From assembly GCA_937927455.1 (NCBI GenBank), contig CALBEG010000069.1, forward strand, positions 1 to 32,392: 32,392 bases of DNA, written 5' to 3'. The DNA is from an uncultured Elioraea sp. (GTDB lineage: Bacteria > Pseudomonadota > Alphaproteobacteria > Acetobacterales > Acetobacteraceae). The notes under the pieces were generated by a model that was given only the letters and a program-made list of their open reading frames with translations, had not been told where the DNA came from and did not search any database. Made by a program: the position numbers and the translations under genes. This document shows, in pieces, positions 1-8,603 of this stretch; position 1 is the stretch's first letter; every line of letters starts with the position of its first letter.

Positions 1-1190
1 GGCAGCGACAGGCCGACGAGCGAGCCGACCATCACCGTGCAGACCATGGTGAGCGCGACGACGAGAGCGATCTCAGGGCCGCCGCGCACGAGCCCAATCA
101 GCGACACGGCGACTGCCATCGTGCCGCCGAGCAGGGCGGCAACACCCATCTCCCGGCCCATCATCCGCGCCCAGTCCGACAGAGTCGCGTCACCCGTGGC
201 GAGCGCGCGCACCATCAGGGTGGCAGACTGGCTGCCCGCATTGCCGCCTGAGTCGATGAGCAGCGGAAGAAAGAAGACGAGCGCGACATTGGCCGCGATC
301 ACGTCCTCGAACGCGGCGATGCCGGCACCGGAGAAGATATTGGCGAAGACGAGCACGATCAGCCATGAGATGCGCTTACGGTAGAGGAGGCCGACGGAGG
401 CGTCGCGCAAGGAAATAACGAGCCCGGAGGTGCCGCCCGCTTTCTGGATGTCTTCGGTCGCTTCGCGCTCGGCGACATCCATGGCATCATCTGCGGTGAT
501 GATGCCGACCATCATCTCCCCGCCATTGATTACCGGGATGGCCGGTAGGTCGTAGCGCGCAATCAGCCGCGCGGCTTGCTCAGCGTCGTCATCGGCGCGG
601 ACGAACGGTGGGTCGCGCCGCATCAGCGCCTCAACGCGCTCCTCCGCACGCGCGACGACGAGATCCTCGAGGGCAACAGTGCCGAGAAGCCGCCGCTGTG
701 GCGACAGCACGTAGGCAATGGCGATGGTTTCCTTGTTCGCCGCTTGAGCCCGCAGGGCCTCGATCGCCTCGCGTGCGGTCATCTCTGGCCGCAGCGTGGC
801 GTATTCGCTGGTCATCACCGCGCCGGCAGAGCCCGGCGGATAGGCAGAGAGCCGACGGATGTCCTCGCGTTCGGCAGCAGCCAGGGCGGGTGCCAGTCGA
901 TCGCGAAGGCCATCGTCGAGGGCGTTCCAGAAATCAGCCCGCTCGTCGGCGTCCATGGCGGCGAGCAGGTCGGCGAGCGCGCGCAGATCAGCCTCCGCCG
1001 CAATTGCCACCTGCGTCGGGGCCTCGAGATAGCCGAAAGTTTCGGCACGGCGGGCAAGCGGCAAGGAGGCAAGAATGTCCCATGCCTCATCCGCAGACCG
1101 GCGCTCAAGCAAGGCAGCGAGATCGGCCGGATGGAGGGCCAAGGCCGCCTGGGGCGACAGCGTGGCCGCGTTGAGAACGGTCTTGCTCAT
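1..1190 (-). CDS. mgtE: Magnesium transporter MgtE (C-terminus cut off by window edge)
   Basis: This is a Mg2+ channel/transporter of the inner membrane, absent from the ORF track because its stop lies outside the window. From the ATG at 1190 about 396 codons are open to the left edge, against about 450 for the family, so roughly the last 50-60 residues are missing. The order of domains is that of MgtE. An alpha-helical N domain (about 1-125, rich in ALLE and LADLL repeats) is followed by two CBS domains (about 130-250, with GAVMTSEY and MVGIITADD). Transmembrane helices begin near SWLIVLVFANIFSGAG. The family signature LLIDSGGNAGSQSATLMVR lies in the membrane part. In known MgtE proteins the N and CBS domains sense cytosolic Mg2+ and gate the pore. 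The gene is separated from fhs by 259 bp and is probably transcribed alone. Identification is firm; the missing tail cannot be assessed. Confidence 0.95.
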   Translation of the reverse strand, partial: MSKTVLNAATLSPQAALALHPADLAALLERRSADEAWDILASLPLARRAETFGYLEAPTQVAIAAEADLRALADLLAAMDADERADFWNALDDGLRDRLAPALAAAEREDIRRLSAYPPGSAGAVMTSEYATLRPEMTAREAIEALRAQAANKETIAIAYVLSPQRRLLGTVALEDLVVARAEERVEALMRRDPPFVRADDDAEQAARLIARYDLPAIPVINGGEMMVGIITADDAMDVAEREATEDIQKAGGTSGLVISLRDASVGLLYRKRISWLIVLVFANIFSGAGIAAFEDVIAANVALVFFLPLLIDSGGNAGSQSATLMVRALATGDATLSDWARMMGREMGVAALLGGTMAVAVSLIGLVRGGPEIALVVALTMVCTVMVGSLVGLSL

Positions 1191-1449
1191 GGGTTCGATC
1201 CCCCGGTGCTGGATCACTGGCCCTACCGAGAGACCGAAGCCGCGTGGCTCTCACGCGGTGGGAACTCGGGTCAGGCCAGCTCTGTCAACGGCGCGCGAAA
1301 ACTTCCGCTCCCGTCGCTCATCATGAACTCCAGTGAAACTGCTGCTGTGCCGCAAGTACGCGGCCCTCTTCGCTAATGCCAGCGTGACCAAGCCGGGGTC
1401 AATCCCTCTTTGCGCCGCATGGGCAGCGCAGCGTCGGTTGAGGTGCGGG
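1191..1449 (-). promoter_or_regulatory. mgtE upstream region with hairpin and TTGACA element
   Basis: This 259-bp gene-free stretch lies upstream of mgtE. Read on the minus strand it holds a perfect TTGACA hexamer (complement of 1283-1288), which could be a -35 box, although no convincing -10 follows 16-18 bases later. It also holds a perfect 7-bp hairpin CCGCGTG-gctct-CACGCGG at 1240-1258, about 50 bases before the start codon. I do not recognise a known Mg2+ riboswitch here. Its role as leader or promoter is inference. Confidence 0.35.
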
Positions 1450-3120
1450 TCAGAAGAGCCCCATGATCTCGCCCGACGCGTCTAGTCCGATCGCCTCCGC
1501 CGCCGGCACGCGCGGCAGGCCAGGCATGGTCATGATCTCGCCGGCGAAGGCAACCACGAAGCCTGCGCCAGCGGAGAGACGCACGTCTCGCACGGGAAAC
1601 GTGTGACCCTCCGGCGCGCCAAGGAGGCGCGGGTCGGCCGAGAAGCTGTACTGCGTTTTGGCGATGCACACCGGCAGGTGGCCGAACCCCGCAGCCTGGA
1701 AAGCGTCAAGGCGGCGCGCGGCGGCGTCTGAGAACGTCACCTCCCCGGCATGGTAGAGGCGTGTTGCCACCGTCGCGATCTTTTCAGCAAGCGGCAGCTC
1801 GTCCGGGTAGAGGAGAGAAAGACGCGCCGTGCCGGCATTGAGCCGCGCCAGCACCGCCCGTGCGAGTGCCATCGCCCCCTCGCCGCCTTCAGCCCAGTGC
1901 GTGCAGAGAACGGCCTCCGCCCCGATGGCTGCCACCGCCTCCTGGACCGCCGCGATCTCGGCCGCCGTGTCGGAATCGAACCGGTTGAGCGCGACCAGCA
2001 CGGGCAGACCGAAGCCCTGCAGATTGGCGACATGGCGCAGCAGGTTCGCAGTGCCGCGTGCCACGGCCGCAACGTCCTCGCGACCGAGTTCGGCCTTTGC
2101 AAGCCCAGCATGCATCTTCAGCGCGCGCACGGTGGCGACGACGACGGCACAGCCCGGAGCGATCCCGCCAATCCGGCACTTGATGTCGAGGAACTTCTCT
2201 GCCCCGAGATCGGCCCCGAAGCCGGCTTCCGTCACCACCACGTCGGCGAGAGCGAGCGCCATCCGGGTCGCGATCAGGGAGTTGCAGCCATGTGCGATGT
2301 TGGCGAAGGGCCCGCCGTGGACGAGGGCCGGCGTGCCCTCCAGGGTTTGCACGAGGTTCGGCATCAGCGCATCGCGCAACAGGGCGGCCATCGCACTGTC
2401 TGCATGGAGATCGGCGGCGGTGACGGGGCTGCCGTCGCGCCGCTGCGCCACGATGATGCGGGCGATGCGTGCGCGCAGGTCGGCGAGGTCGGCCGCGAGG
2501 CAGAGCACCGCCATCACCTCGGAGGCGGCGGTGATGTCGAATCCGTCCTCACGCACCGGCCCGTTGGCCGGCCCGCCCAGGCCCACCACGATGTCGCGCA
2601 GCGCGCGGTCGTTCAGGTCGAGACAGCGACGCCAGGAGATGCGGCGCGGATCGATCCCGAGCGCGTTGCCGTGATGGAGGTGATTGTCGATCAGGGACGC
2701 GAGCAGGTTGTTCGCCGCCGTGACGGCATGGATGTCGCCCGTGAAGTGGAGGTTGATGTCCTCCATCGGCGCCACCTGGGCATACCCGCCGCCGGTCGCC
2801 CCCCCTTTGACGCCGAAACAAGGGCCGAGCGAGGGTTCGCGTAAGCAGGCGACCGCGCGCACGCCGATTCGCCGCAGAGCATCGGCAAGCCCGATGGTGG
2901 TGGTTGTCTTGCCCTCGCCGGCGGGCGTCGGGTTGATGCCGGTGACGAGGACGAGGCGGCCACGGTCTGTTCGGTGCGGCACCGCATCGAGCGGTATCTT
3001 CGCCTTGTATCGACCAAAGGGAAGGATCGTTTCGGTCCCTAAGCCCAACTCCGCTGCCACGTCGGCGATCGGGCGAAGGGTGGCGGTGCGGGCAATCGTG
3101 AGATCTGAGGGCTGCGGCAT
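1450..3120 (-). CDS. fhs: Formate-tetrahydrofolate ligase
   Basis: This cytosolic enzyme joins formate to tetrahydrofolate at the cost of ATP, giving 10-formyl-THF and feeding one-carbon units into purine, serine or methyl metabolism. The ORF track shows a 949-residue ORF, but the real protein starts at the ATG at 3120 ([13 protein letters not shown]) and has 556 residues, the usual family length. The extra upstream part is the wrong frame of the dehydrogenase gene. Visible motifs are the P-loop-like [18 protein letters not shown] and the conserved stretches [43 protein letters not shown] and [14 protein letters not shown]. The C-terminal part carries [12 protein letters not shown] and ends EIMGLF. 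The upstream dehydrogenase gene stops only 8 bp before this start, so the two are probably one transcript. No other folate enzyme is nearby. Confidence 0.96.
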   Translation of the reverse strand: MPQPSDLTIARTATLRPIADVAAELGLGTETILPFGRYKAKIPLDAVPHRTDRGRLVLVTGINPTPAGEGKTTTTIGLADALRRIGVRAVACLREPSLGPCFGVKGGATGGGYAQVAPMEDINLHFTGDIHAVTAANNLLASLIDNHLHHGNALGIDPRRISWRRCLDLNDRALRDIVVGLGGPANGPVREDGFDITAASEVMAVLCLAADLADLRARIARIIVAQRRDGSPVTAADLHADSAMAALLRDALMPNLVQTLEGTPALVHGGPFANIAHGCNSLIATRMALALADVVVTEAGFGADLGAEKFLDIKCRIGGIAPGCAVVVATVRALKMHAGLAKAELGREDVAAVARGTANLLRHVANLQGFGLPVLVALNRFDSDTAAEIAAVQEAVAAIGAEAVLCTHWAEGGEGAMALARAVLARLNAGTARLSLLYPDELPLAEKIATVATRLYHAGEVTFSDAAARRLDAFQAAGFGHLPVCIAKTQYSFSADPRLLGAPEGHTFPVRDVRLSAGAGFVVAFAGEIMTMPGLPRVPAAEAIGLDASGEIMGLF

Positions 3121-3128
3121 GGCTGGGC

Positions 3129-4220
3129 TCAGCGTGGCTTCGGGATGCGATCGGCGACAAGACCGACCTCGTCTGCCGTGGCGAGGAGGGATCGCCAGAC
3201 CTCGTCGGGCAAGGGAACACCCTCGCGCTCGCGAACGGCGCGTTGGCGACGTTCGGGCTCTCCCGGCAGCAGCACCGCACCACCTGGCCGGTCGGCGCGG
3301 GAAGAGCGGCAGAACGCGATGAAGCGGCGTGCCCGTTGCGCGAAGGCTTCGGGGTCGTCGATCACGTCGGGGCGCAGGTAGAACGAGAGCATGCCATTGG
3401 TGATCCGGCCGCGACCGCCATCGCGCGGTCCGGCGGTGCCGTTGCCGGTGAGAGCGCCGGCGAGGAGTTCGCACAGCACGGCAAGCCCCGAACCTTTGTG
3501 CAAGCCGAAGGCGCGGAGCGCGCCTTCGCCCGCCTCCGGATTTCGTTCGCGCCGCGAAAGGTCGCCATAGAGCGCGGCAGGGTCTCCCGTCAGCCGCCCA
3601 TCGGGCAGGATCATCGAATCGTCCGGCACGGGGGGCCCACCACGGGAGGCGACCAGCACCTTGCCTTCGGCGACCAGCGAGGTGGCGAAATCGAGGATAA
3701 TCGGCTCGCCTCCTTCGATGGGCACGCCGATGCAGAAGGGCGCGGTAGAAAGACGGCGATCGACGCCGCCGAACGGTGCCACTAGGAGCGAGCCCTGCAC
3801 GTTGACAAAGTGAATCGAGATCACGCCCTCGGCGGCCGCACGCTCCGCCCACTCGCCGACCCGCCCGATATGGCCGGCATGCTTGAGGGCGACGGCGGCA
3901 AGGCCCGAGGCGAGTGCCTTCTTCGTACCGACCTCGACGGCGAAGGAGGCCGCCGTCTGGCCGAAGCCGAACCTCCCGTCGATCACCGCGGTGATCGCGG
4001 TCTCGCGCTCGAGGCGCGGCGTGACGTCGGCGACCACCAGCCCGTCGCGCAGCCAGGCGACGTAGCGCGGCACCCGCACCACGCCGTGGCTGTCGTGGCC
4101 CGCCAGGTTGGCGGAAACCAGCGAGGCGGCGACGCGAGAGCCCTCCTCCTCCGAACAACCCGCAGCGTTGAAAATGGAGGCGACGAAGTCGCGCAAGGCA
4201 GTGGCATCGAGGGTCGGCAT
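3129..4220 (-). CDS. Ldh2-family malate/lactate-type dehydrogenase
   Basis: This is an NAD(P)-dependent 2-hydroxyacid dehydrogenase of the Ldh2/MDH2/ureidoglycolate dehydrogenase family, cytosolic, unrelated to classical lactate dehydrogenases. I start it at the ATG at 4220 ([13 protein letters not shown]), giving 363 residues; the longer 433-residue ORF adds a low-complexity, non-conserved N-terminus. Family motifs are [13 protein letters not shown] (His45, Arg49), the central [13 protein letters not shown] (His117 region, the proposed catalytic histidine), a [23 protein letters not shown]-like substrate/cofactor loop and [21 protein letters not shown] near the C-terminus. The substrate cannot be fixed by sequence: malate, lactate, ureidoglycolate and sugar-acid enzymes share these motifs. 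It is likely co-transcribed with fhs (8-bp gap). It diverges from an HpaI-type aldolase, which suggests a role in hydroxyacid catabolism. Confidence 0.88.
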   Translation of the reverse strand: MPTLDATALRDFVASIFNAAGCSEEEGSRVAASLVSANLAGHDSHGVVRVPRYVAWLRDGLVVADVTPRLERETAITAVIDGRFGFGQTAASFAVEVGTKKALASGLAAVALKHAGHIGRVGEWAERAAAEGVISIHFVNVQGSLLVAPFGGVDRRLSTAPFCIGVPIEGGEPIILDFATSLVAEGKVLVASRGGPPVPDDSMILPDGRLTGDPAALYGDLSRRERNPEAGEGALRAFGLHKGSGLAVLCELLAGALTGNGTAGPRDGGRGRITNGMLSFYLRPDVIDDPEAFAQRARRFIAFCRSSRADRPGGAVLLPGEPERRQRAVREREGVPLPDEVWRSLLATADEVGLVADRIPKPR

Positions 4221-4345
4221 GCAGCGGGCGAGGAGCTTCGGCGGGCCGGGAGGGAGGAGGATGGCATGCAACCCTGCTCTGCACGGGCGGCGCGGGCAAG
4301 GGTGGCAGACGCTGGTTGTGCTCTCTCCCTCGCCGACGACGGGCC

Positions 4346-4374
4346 GGAGAGCGAGGCTGGCGGTCTCGCTCTCC
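4346..4374. repeat. 10-bp perfect inverted repeat between divergent genes
   Basis: GGAGAGCGAG and its exact complement CTCGCTCTCC flank a 9-base loop in the 245-bp region between the dehydrogenase (minus) and the aldolase (plus). No T-tract follows, so a terminator is unlikely. The position between two divergent promoters fits an operator or a leader hairpin. It was seen directly; function is unknown. Confidence 0.5.
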
Positions 4375-4465
4375 CTTGGCGTCGCGAGACCGATCGGCTC
4401 AGATGGAGGCCAGCCGACGGGCAGAGGCACGTCGGTGACGAAATGGGGAAGGAAAGGGGAGAGGC

Positions 4466-5257
4466 GTGCGCCCGAACAGGATCCGCGAACTCTGGGCCGC
4501 AGGAAAGACCGTGATCAACGGCTGGCTCGGCATCCCGTCGTCGATCGCGGCGGAGGCGATGGCGCAGGCCGGCTGGGACAGCCTGACCATCGACCTGCAG
4601 CACGGCATGGTGCATTTCGACACGGCTGTGCCCATGCTGCAGGCGATTTCCACCACAACAGCTGTGCCGCTCGCCCGCGTGCCGTGGAACGAGCCCGGCA
4701 TCATCATGAAGATGCTGGATGCCGGCGCCTACGGGATCATCTGCCCGATGGTGAGCTCGCGCGCAGAGTGCGAGCGCTTCGTGCGCGCCTGCCGCTACCC
4801 GCCGAAGGGCTATCGCAGTTTCGGGCCGCTGCGCGCGGCCTGGTATGCCGGCACGGCGGACTACTGGAGGCACGCGGATGACACCGTGCTCACCTTCGCC
4901 ATGATCGAGACCGCGGAAGCCCTGGAGAAGCTGGAGGAGATCGTGACCACGCCGGGGCTTGATGCGGTCTATGTCGGCCCGAACGACCTGGCACTCGCGA
5001 TCGGCGAGACGCCGGCGATCGACCCGACGTCGGAACGGACACTCGCCGAAATCCGCCGTATCGCCGAGGTCGCGACCAGGCATGGCGTGATGCCCGGGAT
5101 CCACACCGGCAGCGGCGAAGGAGCCAAGCGCATGTTCGGCCTCGGCTACCGTTTCGCATCCATTTCAGGTGACGCCGGCCTGCTTGCCGCCGCGGCGAAG
5201 GCAGCGGTGGCGGCGGCGCGAGGGGCGGAGGCGAAGGCGGGCGCGGGCACCTATTGA
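4466..5257 (+). CDS. HpcH/HpaI-family class II aldolase
   Basis: This is a metal-dependent aldolase or lyase of the HpaI/2,4-dihydroxyhept-2-ene-1,7-dioate aldolase type, which cleaves 4-hydroxy-2-keto acids to pyruvate and an aldehyde, or a relative acting on related substrates. The protein is 263 residues, typical for the family, and starts with GTG at 4466 behind a strong GGGGAGAGG ribosome site. The expected active-site residues are present: His46 in DLQHG, Arg71 in ARVPW, Glu148 in MIETAEA and Asp174 in VGPNDLA. The TIM-barrel glycines in MLDAGAYGIICPMV are also conserved. It diverges from the Ldh2-type dehydrogenase and converges, 31 bp apart, on an RraA-type gene whose family also includes keto-acid aldolases. 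The natural substrate is unknown. Confidence 0.9.
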   Translation: MRPNRIRELWAAGKTVINGWLGIPSSIAAEAMAQAGWDSLTIDLQHGMVHFDTAVPMLQAISTTTAVPLARVPWNEPGIIMKMLDAGAYGIICPMVSSRAECERFVRACRYPPKGYRSFGPLRAAWYAGTADYWRHADDTVLTFAMIETAEALEKLEEIVTTPGLDAVYVGPNDLALAIGETPAIDPTSERTLAEIRRIAEVATRHGVMPGIHTGSGEGAKRMFGLGYRFASISGDAGLLAAAAKAAVAAARGAEAKAGAGTY

Positions 5258-5288
5258 GCCTAAGCGGCGGGCGGGACGGCGCCGGCCT

Positions 5289-5993
5289 TCAGTGGATCTC
5301 GCTCATCCGGGCGAAGGCCGCGCGCAGGTCCGCGATGCCGAAGCCTTGCCGACGCGCGGCCTCCAGGATCACAGCTTCCCGCCGCGCACACAGCGCGGCT
5401 GCGTCCGGCACACGCGCCGCGACCTCGCGGGGGATCACCACCGCGCCATGACGGTCGGCGTGCACGAGCTCGCCATCGTGCACCACCATGCCATGAATGC
5501 TCACCGTCACGCCGACCGCGACCACGTGCACGAAGGCGTGCGAGGGGGCGAGCATGCCGGCGAGGATCGGGAAGCCTTCCGCCATCATCGGGATGTCGCG
5601 GATGGAGCCGTTGGTGATCGAGCCCGCGACACCGAGCGCCTTGTGCACCGTCGTCTGCACCTCGCCCCAGAAGGCGCCCGTGCCGGGAACGGAATCGAGG
5701 TCCTGGATGACGGCGATGTTCGGCCCAGGCGCGGCGGTCGCGACGTGCTCGTAGTACCGCATGCGAAGCGCGTTTCGCTCCTCGGCCGGCATTGCGGGCG
5801 GACGTTCGGCGCGGATGGCGGCGGTGCGCGCCCAGCCGACCAGGATCGCGTCCGGGTGGTCGTTGTGAACGAAGGGGCGGGTGGTGAACCGGATCAGCTC
5901 CCGCGGGGAGAGGAGCTCCTCAAGCGCGTTGCACACCGTTGGCGTGTCGAGCCTGGCGAGTTCGGCCAGCAGCGCTGCGTCAGGCGTGATCAT
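5289..5993 (-). CDS. RraA-family protein (HMG/CHA aldolase-like)
   Basis: This 234-residue protein belongs to the RraA/dimethylmenaquinone-methyltransferase-like fold, which includes 4-hydroxy-4-methyl-2-oxoglutarate/4-carboxy-4-hydroxy-2-oxoadipate aldolases and RNase E regulators. I start it at the ATG at 5993 (MITPDAALLAELARLDTPTVCNALEEL); the ORF-track version is 99 residues longer and its extension is not family-like. The NGSIRDIP motif supplies the Arg132-Asp133 pair, which in the aldolases binds substrate and the divalent metal. The conserved Gly-rich FWGEVQTTVHKALGVAG segment precedes it, and SIHGMVVHDGELVHADRHGAVVIP follows. Presence of Arg-Asp and the length favour an enzyme over the RNase E regulator. 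It lies downstream of trxC on the same strand (65-bp gap) and tail-to-tail with the HpaI-type aldolase. Confidence 0.85.
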   Translation of the reverse strand: MITPDAALLAELARLDTPTVCNALEELLSPRELIRFTTRPFVHNDHPDAILVGWARTAAIRAERPPAMPAEERNALRMRYYEHVATAAPGPNIAVIQDLDSVPGTGAFWGEVQTTVHKALGVAGSITNGSIRDIPMMAEGFPILAGMLAPSHAFVHVVAVGVTVSIHGMVVHDGELVHADRHGAVVIPREVAARVPDAAALCARREAVILEAARRQGFGIADLRAAFARMSEIH

Positions 5994-6029
5994 GCAAGTG
6001 GTGTCCTCCCTTCGCGAACGCCTCACCCT

Positions 6030-6042
6030 CCCATCGGATGGG
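6030..6042. repeat. 13-bp palindrome in the trxC-rraA gap
   Basis: CCCATC-G-GATGGG is a perfect hyphenated palindrome located 37-49 bases upstream of the RraA-family start, inside the 65-bp gap after trxC. It might be an operator, but short dyads are frequent in GC-rich DNA. I attach little weight to it. Confidence 0.25.
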
Positions 6043-6058
6043 GCACGCGTCGAGAGGG

Positions 6059-6493
6059 TCAGGCGGCGAGGCGCTCGGCGAAGGCCAGCAGGTCGCGCAA
6101 GGGGAGCGCCCCGGAAAGGCGGGCCACTTCGCGCCCGCCCTTGAAGCCGATGAGGGTGGGAATGGCACGCACGGCGAAGCGCGCTGCCGCCTCCGGATGG
6201 GCCTCCGTGTCGAGTTTGAGGAAGCGGATCGCGGGCAGGCGGGCGGCGGCTTGCGCGAAGGTCGGGGCGAAGGCGCGGCAGGGGCCGCACCAGGGCGCCC
6301 AGAGATCGACCACGGCGGGAAGCTGATCTTTCTCAAGGAAGCGGGCAAGGCTTGCGCTGTCCGTTTCAATCGGCGCGGCTGGCAGTAGCCCGGCACGGCA
6401 GGAGCCGCAGACGGGCCTCTCGGCGAGGCGCGCGGCGGGCACGCGATTGAGCGTGCCGCAGGATGGGCAGACGAGGAGGAGAGGGTCGGGCAT
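6059..6493 (-). CDS. trxC: Thioredoxin 2 (zinc-binding thioredoxin)
   Basis: This cytosolic disulfide reductase reduces oxidised protein thiols with electrons from thioredoxin reductase and is often linked to oxidative stress. The 144-residue length matches TrxC. An N-terminal zinc-binding module has two CxxC pairs (Cys9/Cys12 in CPSCGT and Cys29/Cys32 in CGSC), and the thioredoxin fold follows with the WCGPC redox site at Cys69/Cys72. The cis-proline segment AIPTLIGFKGG and the terminal LLAFAERLAA helix are conserved. It lies upstream of the RraA-family gene on the minus strand and diverges from mlrC across about 254 bp. I found no clear OxyR-type site by eye in that gap. Confidence 0.95.
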   Translation of the reverse strand: MPDPLLLVCPSCGTLNRVPAARLAERPVCGSCRAGLLPAAPIETDSASLARFLEKDQLPAVVDLWAPWCGPCRAFAPTFAQAAARLPAIRFLKLDTEAHPEAAARFAVRAIPTLIGFKGGREVARLSGALPLRDLLAFAERLAA

Positions 6494-6747
6494 GGCGGAT
6501 CGGGTTCAGCGTCCGAAACACTCCTGCATCCGGCTCGCCCGCCTTGCAACCGGCAAGCCGTCGCGCCGGCGAAACCAACCCCTTCCCGCGCGATCGGTTG
6601 CCGGCGGATCACGTTTCGTTGCGAGAGGCGGCACATCACTGCGGCGAAACTGCACGGGCCCGTGCGCCGTCGCAAGACAAGGCTGGCGCCCGTTGGGCGT
6701 TCCGGATGTGATGTGCTACCGAGGTCTGCCAACGCCAAGGACGTCCC

Positions 6748-8214
6748 GTGCGTATCGCCATCGCCGGTTTCCAGCACGAAAGCCATTCCTTCGCGCCGTT
6801 TCCGGCCGATCTCGACTCCTTCCGCAGCCCCGGCGGGTTTCCTCCTCTCACGCGCGGCGAGGACGTGTTCGCCGCGATCGCCGGCACGCGACTCCCGATT
6901 GCTGGCGCGGCGGAGCTCCTCCGTGACGCAGGTGCGGAGGTGGTTCCGATCGTGTACGCGATGGCGATGCCATCGGCGCCGCTGACGCGCGACGCGTACG
7001 AAACGATCACGGGGTGGATCGTCGAGGATGCCGCGCGGGCCGGCCCGCTGCAGGGTCTCTATCTCGACCTGCACGGCGCGATGATGGCCGAACACGAATC
7101 GGACGGCGAAGGCGCGCTGCTGCGCCGCCTTCGTGAGCGTCTCGGCAACGTTCCGATCGCGGCGAGCCTCGACCTGCACGCCAACGTCACGCCGGCGATG
7201 GCGGATCGGGCGGACGTTCTCACCGCGTATCGGACCTATCCGCACATCGACATGAAGGAGACCGGGGCGCGCGCCGCCGCCCTTCTGTTGCGGCGCATCG
7301 CGCAGCACCGCCCCTGGGCGCGCACCCATCGCGCGATCGACTTCCTCATCCCCATCACCGCCCAGTGCACGCTCGTTCCGCCCATGCGCGACCTCTACGG
7401 GCTGCGCGACCGGATCGAGACGGAGACGGGCGCGCTCGAGCTTTCGCTCACGCTCGGCTTCCCCTACTGCGATTTTGCGGGATGCGGGCCGGCGGTCACA
7501 GCCTATGCGGAGTCGCCGGAGGTTGCCCAAGAGGCGGCCGAACGCCTGGCCGCGGCTTTCATCTCGCGCCGGGCGGAGATGCGCCAGGCGATCCTCTCGC
7601 CCGAGGAGGCGGTCGCGCACTGCCTCGCGCACGCCTCGTGCGATGGGCCGCCGATCATTCTCGCCGACACGCAGGACAACCCGGGCGGTGGCGGGCACGG
7701 CGACACCACGGGACTGCTGCAGGCACTCGTCGCGGGCGGTGTGGCGGGAGCAGTGGTGGGTGTGCTGAACGACGCCGAAGCCGCGCGTGCGGCGCACGAG
7801 GCGGGGATCGGCGCCACGCTCGATCTCGCCTTGGGTGGCAGGAGCGATGGCGCCCCCCTCGCGGCGCGCTTCCGCGTGCTGGCCCTCGGCTCTGGCCGTT
7901 TCACCTGCGAGGGGCCGATGACTCGCGGCACCCGGGCCGAGCTTGGGCCGATGGCGCTTCTGGAGACGGATGGCGTGCAGGTCGCGGTGGCGTCGCGCAA
8001 GATGCAGGCGTACGATCGCGCGATGTTCCGCCATCTCGGCCTCACTCCGGAACGCACGCCTGTGCTCGCGCTCAAATCCTCGGTGCATTTCCGCGCCGAC
8101 TTTCAGCCGATCGCCAAGGAGGTGCTGGTCGTCGCCGCGCCGGGGCCCGTGGTCGCCGACCCGGCATCGCTTCCTTTCCGCAACCTTCGCGCCGGCCTCG
8201 CACTCCGGCCATGA
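6748..8214 (+). CDS. M81-family metallopeptidase, MlrC/microcystinase C-like
   Basis: This is a putative zinc hydrolase of the MlrC family (peptidase M81), whose founding member finishes linearised microcystin breakdown. Most members act on unknown substrates, so 'microcystin' should not be read as the function here. The protein is 488 residues, normal for the family, beginning with GTG at 6748 (MRIAIAGFQHESHSFAP). Likely metal and active-site motifs are FQHESHSF, LDLHGAMM, the ASLDLHANV Asp-x-His pair, TYRTYPHIDM and the LADTQDNPGGGGHGDTT loop. A weak promoter candidate (TTGGGC at 6693-6698, 18-bp spacer, TACCGA) lies just upstream. The stop codon overlaps the start of the next gene in an ATGA arrangement, so the two are translationally coupled. 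An amidohydrolase role on small peptides or amides is likely but unproven. Confidence 0.88.
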   Translation: MRIAIAGFQHESHSFAPFPADLDSFRSPGGFPPLTRGEDVFAAIAGTRLPIAGAAELLRDAGAEVVPIVYAMAMPSAPLTRDAYETITGWIVEDAARAGPLQGLYLDLHGAMMAEHESDGEGALLRRLRERLGNVPIAASLDLHANVTPAMADRADVLTAYRTYPHIDMKETGARAAALLLRRIAQHRPWARTHRAIDFLIPITAQCTLVPPMRDLYGLRDRIETETGALELSLTLGFPYCDFAGCGPAVTAYAESPEVAQEAAERLAAAFISRRAEMRQAILSPEEAVAHCLAHASCDGPPIILADTQDNPGGGGHGDTTGLLQALVAGGVAGAVVGVLNDAEAARAAHEAGIGATLDLALGGRSDGAPLAARFRVLALGSGRFTCEGPMTRGTRAELGPMALLETDGVQVAVASRKMQAYDRAMFRHLGLTPERTPVLALKSSVHFRADFQPIAKEVLVVAAPGPVVADPASLPFRNLRAGLALRP

Positions 8215-8597
8215 CCGGGGGCCCGGTCCCACATGTCCCACGTCGTTTGGAGGAAGACCCGCAGGAGCGGCGCGCCCGCAACTACGCCCTCGCCGTCTAT
8301 CTTCTGTACGGGGCCGGGTTCTTCGTCGGTCTCACCTTCCTGATCGGCGTCATCCTCGCCTATGTTGCGCGCGACGGCGCGCCACCCTGGCTCGCCACCC
8401 ACTTCACGTTCCAGATCCGCACCTTCTGGCTGTCGATATTCTGGGGCGTGCTTGGCCTCGTCTCGGCCTGGCTGCTGGTCGGTCTGGCCTTTCTCGCCTG
8501 GGCCTTCATCCTCACCCTGGGGCGTACCATCAGGGGTTTCGTTCGACTGAACGAAGACCGGCCGATCGACAATCCGCGATCCTGGTATTTCGGTTGA
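8211..8597 (+). CDS. Small three-helix membrane protein, DUF4870-like
   Basis: This is a predicted inner-membrane protein of 128 residues with no known function. It starts at the ATG at 8211, overlapping the mlrC stop by 4 bases (ATGA); the ORF track instead lists a 410-residue ORF that begins inside mlrC. A charged N-terminus (RRLEEDPQERRARN) precedes a helix from YALAVYLLYGAGFFVGLTFLIGVILAYV. A loop with the family-like APPWLATHFTFQIRTFW follows, then two more hydrophobic helices, and it ends NPRSWYFG. This layout resembles DUF4870-type proteins common in alphaproteobacteria, which lie near many unrelated genes. It ends 6 bp from the convergent aldolase-like gene. No function should be assigned from context alone. 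Confidence 0.8.
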   Translation: MTGGPVPHVPRRLEEDPQERRARNYALAVYLLYGAGFFVGLTFLIGVILAYVARDGAPPWLATHFTFQIRTFWLSIFWGVLGLVSAWLLVGLAFLAWAFILTLGRTIRGFVRLNEDRPIDNPRSWYFG

Positions 8598-8603
8598 GCG
8601 CAC

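Noticed and set aside
1191-1204. GGGTTCGATCCCCC resembles a tRNA T-arm
   Set aside because: No acceptor, D or anticodon arms surround it. The upstream sequence is the mgtE start, so it is a chance match.
1191-1449. M-box (ykoK) Mg2+ riboswitch before mgtE
   Set aside because: The conserved M-box core sequences are not visible on the minus strand.
1450-4299. 949-residue minus-strand ORF in the track
   Set aside because: Only the part from 3120 downstream is Fhs. The N-terminal 393 residues are an Arg/Pro-rich wrong-frame translation of the Ldh2-type dehydrogenase gene, so this is not a fusion protein.
5980-8241. 753-residue minus-strand ORF opposite mlrC and covering trxC
   Set aside because: It has an Arg-rich, GC-driven composition with no motif and lies antisense to a clear MlrC gene and in the wrong frame of trxC.
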